The translations under genes were made by a program, and so were the position numbers. The notes beneath the pieces were generated by a model. It saw only the letters and a program-made list of their open reading frames with translations, was not told the origin of the DNA and did no database searches. DNA of 57,975 bases, from the NCBI GenBank assembly GCA_017521485.1, contig JAFXCL010000022.1, forward strand, positions 1 to 57,975, in the 5' to 3' direction. The stretch comes from Oscillospiraceae bacterium. GTDB taxonomy: Bacteria; Bacillota; Clostridia; Oscillospirales; Oscillospiraceae. Shown in pieces: positions 53,268 to 57,975 of the stretch; the first letter of the stretch is position 1; each line of letters starts with the position of its first letter.

Positions 53268-54086
53268 ATGGCTTGTAATGGAAATTGTTCCACTTGCGGC
53301 AGTGACTGCGCTGACCGCAAGCAGGAGAGCTTGCTGGCAGAATTAAATCCCAAGGCAAGTGTGAAAAAAGTAATCGCGGTGGTGTCCGGTAAGGGCGGTG
53401 TGGGCAAATCCACCGTTACCGCAATGCTGGCATCTGCAATGGCTAAGAGAGGCAAACGGGTCGGTGTTCTGGATGCGGATATTACCGGTCCTTCTGCACC
53501 CACTGCCTTTGGCGTCACAGAATGTCGAGGCGCAACCGAAGAGGGCTTGTACCCTGCAATGACCCCCGGCGGTATTCAGGTAATGTCCATCAATCTCCTG
53601 CTGGACAACAGCACAGATCCTGTAGTCTGGCGCGGCCCGGTGATCGCCGGTGCAGTCAAGCAGTTCTGGACCGATGTGATCTGGGAAGATGTGGACTATA
53701 TGTTCGTGGATATGCCTCCCGGAACCGGCGATGTGCCCCTGACGGTGTTCCAGAGCCTGCCGGTAGACGGCATTGTGATCGTTACCAGCCCGCAGGATCT
53801 TGTGTCTATGATCGTGACCAAGGCTGTGAAGATGGCAAATATGATGCACATTCCGGTGCTTGGCTTCGTGGAGAACTATAGCTATCTGGAGTGCCCGGAT
53901 TGCGGTAAGAAGATCGAGGTGTTCGGCAAGAGTAAGCTAGATCAGGTGGCTGCGGAATTTAAGCTGCCGGTGCTGGCAAGGCTGCCTATCGACCCCAATG
54001 TGGCCCAGTGCTATGACAACGGACAGATGGAACAGGTAAATACCGACAAGGTATCTGCTGTCATCGAAGCCGTCGAAAAGGCATAA
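53268..54086 (+). CDS. Mrp/NBP35-type iron-sulfur carrier ATPase
   Basis: This 272-residue P-loop ATPase of the ApbC/Mrp/NBP35 group loads Fe-S clusters onto targets. The N-terminal cysteine cluster CNGNCSTCGSDC (residues 3-14) is the NBP35-like ferredoxin-type site. The deviant Walker A GKGGVGKST lies at ~43-51, then DADITGPSAP and DMPPGTGDVPL. The C-terminal CPDCGKK holds the bridging CxxC. AAGGAGCG precedes the ATG. Confidence 0.93.
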   Translation: MACNGNCSTCGSDCADRKQESLLAELNPKASVKKVIAVVSGKGGVGKSTVTAMLASAMAKRGKRVGVLDADITGPSAPTAFGVTECRGATEEGLYPAMTPGGIQVMSINLLLDNSTDPVVWRGPVIAGAVKQFWTDVIWEDVDYMFVDMPPGTGDVPLTVFQSLPVDGIVIVTSPQDLVSMIVTKAVKMANMMHIPVLGFVENYSYLECPDCGKKIEVFGKSKLDQVAAEFKLPVLARLPIDPNVAQCYDNGQMEQVNTDKVSAVIEAVEKA

Positions 54087-54121
54087 AAAAGCAGCGTGTT
54101 GCAATGCAACACGCTGCTTTT
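54087..54121. terminator. Bidirectional terminator between convergent genes, GTTGC-type
   Basis: AAAAGCAGCGTGTTGCA / TGCAACACGCTGCTTTT, with A- and T-runs at the ends, serving mrp and the convergent CofE-like gene. Confidence 0.85.
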
Positions 54122-54128
54122 GTAATTA

Positions 54129-55325
54129 TTACTCAGTTGTATAGTTATCGAAATAACCCTGGATATACACGATGGGAGTACCCTTGTCGCCGGAACCGGA
54201 GGTCAGGTCGCACAGAGAACCGATCAGGTCGGTCAGGCGGCGGGGTGTTGTGCCCTGAGCTGCCATATTGCCAACCAGACTGGAGCCATCCTTCTGGGTG
54301 ATCTTCTCCTTAATGGCATCCCGCAGAGCCTCACCGGACAGGTTTGCAAAGTCGTTGTCTGCCAGATACTTGAGCTTCAGCTCGTTGGGTGTACCCTCCA
54401 GACCTGCAGTGTAAGCAGGGGAGACCACCGGGTCAGCCAGCTCCCAGATCTTGCCGACAGGATCTTTGAATGCACCGTCACCGTAGACCATAACTTCGAT
54501 ATGCTTGCCGGTGACTTCCAGCAGCTTTGCCTGAATGGCTTCCACCAGATCCTGGCATTCCCGGGGGAACAGCTTGACCTTGTCCTCAGTGGATTTGTTA
54601 GAGCCCAGCAGACCGTAGCGGGCATTGTAACCGCTGCCGTTGATGGGCGCAGTCATAATCTCATCCAGACCGTACACATGCTCTGCACCGGCGTTTTTCA
54701 GCAGACGCTTTGTGCGCTCACGGGTGTGGATGTCGCAGTTGAGAACATTCTTGGTGTAGGACAAAATTGCCCGAGGATCGTTAGCAAAGACCACTTCCAC
54801 CTCTGCACCGCACTGGCGGATCAGGTCGGAGTAGTACTCCACATAGTCTACACCGGTGAAGGGATGCTTAATATAGCCGAACATTTTTCGGTAGCTTTCT
54901 TCGGTAAGCACATCCTTGTAGGGATCAACACCGTTCTGGTCCATCAGATCCCAGTCGATCAGGTGGTTGCCCACTTCGTCGGAGGGATAGCTGAGCATCA
55001 GCACGATCTTCTTACAGCCCTTTGCAATACCACGCAGGCAGATCGCAAAGCGGTTACGGCTCAAAATAGGGAAGATCACGCCCACAGTGCCACCGCCAAA
55101 CTTATTGCGCACATCCTGTGCAATATTGTCAACAGTTGCATAGTTACCTTGTGCACGGGCGACGATGGCTTCTGTCATAGCCACTACGTCCCGATCACGG
55201 GGCGTAAGACCGTCTTCCTTCATAGCTTCCAGAATGGTATCGGTAACGATCTGGGTAAGATCATCACCCTCGCGGATAATCGGCGCCCGAAGACCCATAG
55301 AAACAGTTCCAAGCATCCGGCTCAT
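54129..55325 (-). CDS. CofE-like protein (F420-0:glutamate ligase superfamily)
   Basis: The protein has 398 residues. The N-terminal ~150 residues resemble COG1478/CofE (LRAPIIREGDDLTQIVTDTILEAM, DRDVVAMTEAIVARAQGN). A long second part has FPILSRNRFAICLRGIA, GTPNELKLKYLADND and NGSGYNARYGLLGSNKSTEDKVKLFP. CofE adds glutamate to coenzyme F420, but F420 is not expected in this lineage, so a different acceptor is likely. The start was chosen at MSRMLGT with GGAAG upstream; a start twelve codons earlier is possible. Confidence 0.78.
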   Translation of the reverse strand: MSRMLGTVSMGLRAPIIREGDDLTQIVTDTILEAMKEDGLTPRDRDVVAMTEAIVARAQGNYATVDNIAQDVRNKFGGGTVGVIFPILSRNRFAICLRGIAKGCKKIVLMLSYPSDEVGNHLIDWDLMDQNGVDPYKDVLTEESYRKMFGYIKHPFTGVDYVEYYSDLIRQCGAEVEVVFANDPRAILSYTKNVLNCDIHTRERTKRLLKNAGAEHVYGLDEIMTAPINGSGYNARYGLLGSNKSTEDKVKLFPRECQDLVEAIQAKLLEVTGKHIEVMVYGDGAFKDPVGKIWELADPVVSPAYTAGLEGTPNELKLKYLADNDFANLSGEALRDAIKEKITQKDGSSLVGNMAAQGTTPRRLTDLIGSLCDLTSGSGDKGTPIVYIQGYFDNYTTE

Positions 55326-55448
55326 AAAGAACACTTCCAATCTAAATATAGAGTTGCGCAATTGCGCTTTTTACTTTCGTATTATAATACAACACTCGCC
55401 ATTTGTAAAACAAAAAATACTGGAAAAGTCAAAAAATATGATTTTTTT

Positions 55449-56255
55449 TTACAATAAGCGCCCTACTACAAACCATAATAGGATCAGCAGCGCGGCAAAT
55501 GGCGCATAAGATGTGACGATTGCAGGTGCAATACTCAGAGAATCGATCCCCAAATACTGCAGCAGCAATACAAGTCCGCAGAGGATCGCTGCTGTCAAAA
55601 TAGCCTTCGTGATCTGTTTGCCCACAAAATTTGCAAAGAAAAAGGTATAAAGGGCAGCAATCAGCGGATTGACAGTCGCCATCAGCGCACCTACCAGAAT
55701 TTTCAGTGCGCCGGTCAGCAGCAAAAGGATCAAAAGTCCCAATAAAATAGGTGGTGCATAGGTTGCGATGCCTTTGGGCAGATAGGCAGTCAGCAGCCCG
55801 GAAACTACAAAATGCAGCACCAGAGCAATTAGCACAGTCAATCCCCGGAAAAAGATCCAGCTGAAAATGTTTTTTCCCTTCGGCAGCCATCCATCCACAA
55901 TGTTTACGAGGAAAGAGAGGATGATCACATTCAAAACCTGGCTGCAGATCACTGTGTAATCTGCACCTGAAAAAGAAAACAGCTTAAGACTGTCTCCGGA
56001 AATGTTTACAAGGGGAAGGGGAGGAATCAGGGATGCGTACCGGAAGCCTGCGCCTTTCAGGAAGACTGTCAGTGCATAGATAAATAAAATTCCGATGGCA
56101 GAGGATACTGCGTTGTTCAGCGCAGATTTTTTTCCGAAAACAAATCTTCCAAAGAGACTCAGCAGCAATGTTCCCAATAGGAGCAGTCCGCCAGCTTTAA
56201 GCAGTGTGATTTGATCCAGATCTATATTGTTAATGTACTCAATAATTGTTTCCAT
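55449..56255 (-). CDS. Polytopic membrane protein, family not recognised
   Basis: The protein has 268 residues and about seven membrane helices (~17-38, 48-68, 103-120, 133-158, 165-190, 193-213, 218-262), with little outside the bilayer. The N-terminal ~15 residues (METIIEYINNIDLDQ) are polar. I see no transporter or enzyme motif; GKKSALNNAVSSAIGILFIYALTV recalls CvpA-like proteins only weakly. AGGAGG precedes the ATG. It is separated from rplL by a terminator and from the CofE-like gene by ~120 AT-rich bases. Confidence 0.75.
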   Translation of the reverse strand: METIIEYINNIDLDQITLLKAGGLLLLGTLLLSLFGRFVFGKKSALNNAVSSAIGILFIYALTVFLKGAGFRYASLIPPLPLVNISGDSLKLFSFSGADYTVICSQVLNVIILSFLVNIVDGWLPKGKNIFSWIFFRGLTVLIALVLHFVVSGLLTAYLPKGIATYAPPILLGLLILLLLTGALKILVGALMATVNPLIAALYTFFFANFVGKQITKAILTAAILCGLVLLLQYLGIDSLSIAPAIVTSYAPFAALLILLWFVVGRLL

Positions 56256-56317
56256 CAGGACCTCCTAGCAGCTTGGATGATGCAGTGCATGTGTATGGGC
56301 TAACCTCTCAGAAAAGA

Positions 56318-56342
56318 AGCCGCCGGTAGGAAACCGGCGGCT
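56318..56342 (-). terminator. Terminator of rplJ-rplL
   Basis: On the minus strand: AGCCGCCGGT / ACCGGCGGCT stem with a five-base loop, followed by TCTTTTCT. Confidence 0.88.
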
Positions 56343-56367
56343 GTTCTTTGTGTATAGGGAAGTAAAA

Positions 56368-56745
56368 TTACTTCATCTCTGCGTCGGCGCCAGCTTCCTT
56401 CAGCTCTGCAACCATCTTCTCTGCGTCTTCCTTGGAGACAGCTTCCTTCAGAGTCTTGGGGCAGTTGTCAACCAGGTCCTTAGCGTCCTTCAGGCCCAGG
56501 CCGGTAACAGCGCGGACAACCTTAATGACGTTCAGCTTGGAAGCGCCGGCATCCTTCAGGATGACGTCGAACTCGGTCTTCTCCTCAGCAGCCTCAGCAG
56601 CACCGCCAACAGCGGGGCCTGCAACAGCAGCAGCAGCGGCGGAAACGCCGAAAACTTCCTCCAGAGTGTGAACCAGCTCGGACAGCTCCAGAACGGTCAG
56701 ACCCTTTACTTCCTCAACGAGAGCAGTGACTTTTTCACTAGCCAT
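56368..56745 (-). CDS. rplL: 50S ribosomal protein L7/L12
   Basis: The protein has 125 residues. The N-terminal dimerisation helix pair ([32 protein letters not shown]) is followed by an Ala/Gly hinge ([19 protein letters not shown]). The C-terminal domain is [37 protein letters not shown]. It forms the ribosomal stalk that recruits translation factors. AGGAGG precedes the ATG, 47 bases after rplJ. Confidence 0.97.
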   Translation of the reverse strand: MASEKVTALVEEVKGLTVLELSELVHTLEEVFGVSAAAAAVAGPAVGGAAEAAEEKTEFDVILKDAGASKLNVIKVVRAVTGLGLKDAKDLVDNCPKTLKEAVSKEDAEKMVAELKEAGADAEMK

Positions 56746-56792
56746 GGTAAATATCCTCCTAAATGTTTAATGTGTGTTTGTTTTAAGTTTGA

Positions 56793-57434
56793 TTAAGCTT
56801 CAGCATTCTCAGCGGGAGCTTCAGCCTCGGCTGCGGGAGCCTCAGCAGGTGCTTCTTCAGCGGGAGCTGCTTCTTCAGCGGGTGCTGCTTCAACAGCGGG
56901 AGCTGCTTCCTCAGCAGCAGGAGCAGGCATAGCGCCGCCCTCTTCGACCTTGATACGGATCTGGTCCAGCACGAAAGCCAGGCTGGAGATCGGTGCAAGG
57001 AAGGTACCCAGAACCTGAGCAACCAGAGCGTTCTTGCTGGGCAGTTCGCTGAAGCCGTTCAGCTGGGCTGCGCTCAGAACAGAACCCTCGACAATACCAC
57101 CCTTGATGGACATAGCGAGCTTGTTCTTCTTGGCATACTCAGCAACGATACGGGCAGGAGCGATGGGGTCACCAGTGGTGGTAGCCATAGCGGTTGTACC
57201 GTTGAGAACCTCGTCGAAATCGTAGCCTGCGTTCTTAGCAGCGAAACGGGTCAGAGTGTTCTTAACAACGGAGTACTCCACGCCGGCATCACGGAACTGG
57301 GTACGCAGTTCAGCATCCTGAGCAACGGTGATACCCTTGTAATCAACAAAAACCACGGAAGTAGCTTCCTGGATCTTGCCGGTCAGAGCTTCCACCACTG
57401 CCTTCTTGCTTTCAAGAACCTTTGCGTTGGGCAT
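56793..57434 (-). CDS. rplJ: 50S ribosomal protein L10 with acidic C-terminal tail
   Basis: The protein has 213 residues, about 40 longer than usual L10. The core is standard: NAKVLESKKAVVEALTGKIQEA, VVFVDYKGITVAQDAELRTQFRDAGVEYSVVKNTL, then the L7/L12-binding helix (SKNALVAQVLGTFLAPISSLAFVLDQIR). From ~170 the tail is made of Ala, Glu and Pro repeats of the type APAEEAAPAEE. The start has GGAGGTGA upstream; a GTG three codons earlier lies inside that site. L10 anchors the stalk and represses its own leader. Confidence 0.95.
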   Translation of the reverse strand: MPNAKVLESKKAVVEALTGKIQEATSVVFVDYKGITVAQDAELRTQFRDAGVEYSVVKNTLTRFAAKNAGYDFDEVLNGTTAMATTTGDPIAPARIVAEYAKKNKLAMSIKGGIVEGSVLSAAQLNGFSELPSKNALVAQVLGTFLAPISSLAFVLDQIRIKVEEGGAMPAPAAEEAAPAVEAAPAEEAAPAEEAPAEAPAAEAEAPAENAEA

Positions 57435-57447
57435 GTGTTTCACCTCC

Positions 57448-57552
57448 GAAAAAATAAGTGTCTTCCTGCCAATAGACAGAAAGACACGCTCAAATCATAT
57501 CAGCGCACCTCGGCAGGACTTACGGCAATATGCCACCTGCTGTCTCTGGCAA
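57448..57552 (-). promoter_or_regulatory. Ribosomal protein L10 leader with attenuator
   Basis: On the minus strand, CCTGCCGAGGTGC is the conserved L10-leader core. It is followed by a terminator hairpin, GTGTCTTTCTG / CAGGAAGACAC (57458-57487), and a T-run (57448-57457) just before the rplJ ribosome-binding site. L10-L12 binding is expected to favour termination. The CCTGCC of the core can pair with GGCAGG in the terminator, consistent with alternative folding. Confidence 0.88.
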
Positions 57553-57559
57553 CTTCAGT

Positions 57560-57588
57560 ATTATATAGCATATATTGCATCTTGTCAA
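57560..57588 (-). promoter_or_regulatory. Promoter of rplJ-rplL
   Basis: On the minus strand: TTGACA, 17-base spacer, TATAAT, a full consensus match. Confidence 0.88.
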
Positions 57589-57644
57589 CACCTTTTTTGT
57601 ATTTTTTGATCTTTTCCAGATAATAATTCCGGTCATCGGCGTGA

Positions 57645-57680
57645 GGAGATTGCCACGCCCCGCTGGGGCTCGCAATGACA
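57645..57680 (+). repeat. Dispersed ATTGC-type palindrome
   Basis: ATTGCCACGCCCC-gct-GGGGCTCGCAAT followed by GACA. This resembles the widespread short interspersed repeat ending in CTCGCAATGACA found in many bacterial genomes. Confidence 0.7.
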
Positions 57681-57706
57681 CAGCGGTATAAAAGAGGCAG
57701 GGATCG

Positions 57707-57975
57707 CTAAGCAACCCCTGCCAAATTGATTTGCGTCAGATCATCATCAACACATAGAACCGTCCCCTGTGCTAGAACCGTCCCCTGTGCTACCAGCTTA
57801 TTACCGCTATAATAGTATTGGAAAGAAGCATCGTAATCATCACTACTACGAGAAGTTCTCAAACCGTCAGCATTATAGGTGTAGTCCCAGACAAAGCCAT
57901 CCTCTGTCATACTTTCGAGTTGTCTACCGTGCTTCCAGATATAGGTAGTGTCTCCCCAAAAATGTGTTTGTTTGA
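57707..57975 (-). pseudogene. End of a decayed Rhs/YD-repeat protein gene, 5' part outside window
   Basis: The reading frame continues past the window edge. Visible residues (FWGDTTYIWKHGRQLESM, then WDYTYNADGLRTSRS and FQYYYSGNKLVAQ) are classic YD repeats of Rhs-type wall or toxin proteins. After VAQ the frame runs into a duplicated 18-base repeat (coding AQGTVL twice), then an unrelated tail, and stops. An Rhs core would normally go on to a conserved shell end and toxin domain, so the 3' part is lost. Possibly a silent fragment. Confidence 0.7.
57756..57791 (+). repeat. Tandem 18-bp repeat inside the Rhs fragment
   Basis: Two perfect units of AGAACCGTCCCCTGTGCT. The GGGGACGGTTCT core is a short sequence I recall as dispersed in clostridial genomes. 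Here it lies at the point where the Rhs frame degenerates. Confidence 0.75.

Overview
The window looks like chromosome of a spore-forming Clostridia species (Bacillota), most likely an anaerobic gut lineage near Oscillospirales; the order is inferred, not proven. The evidence is a PolC-type replicase, spoIIGA-sigE, a DUF3794/LysM protein, rex, an alanyl T-box leader, an L10 leader, strong GGAGG ribosome-binding sites and cohesin/dockerin modules. There are no rRNA or tRNA genes, no CRISPR array and no intact insertion sequence. Most of the window is housekeeping.

Layout. (1) 1-6640: an extracellular capture and import locus. It holds the end of a protein with cohesin-like and dockerin modules, a membrane-anchored cohesin-like protein, a DUF4430 lipoprotein (the fold of the beta domain of intrinsic factor and transcobalamin), an EcfT subunit, and a single polypeptide fusing two ECF ATPases to an S component. 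(2) 6641-9425: an AT-rich accessory gene (PIN-like nuclease fold, coiled coil, two membrane helices), followed by a non-coding repeat cassette carrying tRNA-3'-end-like sequence. (3) 9426-15142: ylmH, DUF896, two flavoproteins, DUF1294, a lipoprotein and a WYL regulator. (4) 15358-25941: endonuclease IV, an FHA-SEDS/PBP cell-wall pair, a lactate/malate dehydrogenase, a DUF3794-LysM protein, two COG0523-type metal GTPases (one with a large His/Cys repeat), rarA and DUF951. (5) 26132-28319: spoIIGA-sigE, then rex. (6) glnS, reading leftward. (7) 31028-44389: pyrH-frr-uppS-cdsA-dxr-rseP-ispG-polC-udp-pepF, a translation, envelope, isoprenoid and replication operon. (8) T-box-alaS, then comEC-holA-rnmV-abcF, then mrp. 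(9) Leftward genes: a CofE-like protein, a membrane protein, rplL and rplJ with its leader. (10) The end of a decayed Rhs/YD-repeat gene.

The points most worth a second look are the following. The first locus resembles a cobalamin-binder-like system in which the parts may be joined by cohesin-dockerin contacts and feed an ECF importer. A ~278-bp structured repeat with 27-bp terminal inverted repeats occurs twice, each time ending just before a ribosome-binding site; one copy lies between the pyrH promoter and pyrH. The AT-rich PIN-like membrane protein is a defence-gene candidate. Palindromic ATCGAT motifs are shared by the rex and dehydrogenase promoters. Two small genes (20447-20596 and 28387-28554) are shorter than usual gene-calling limits.
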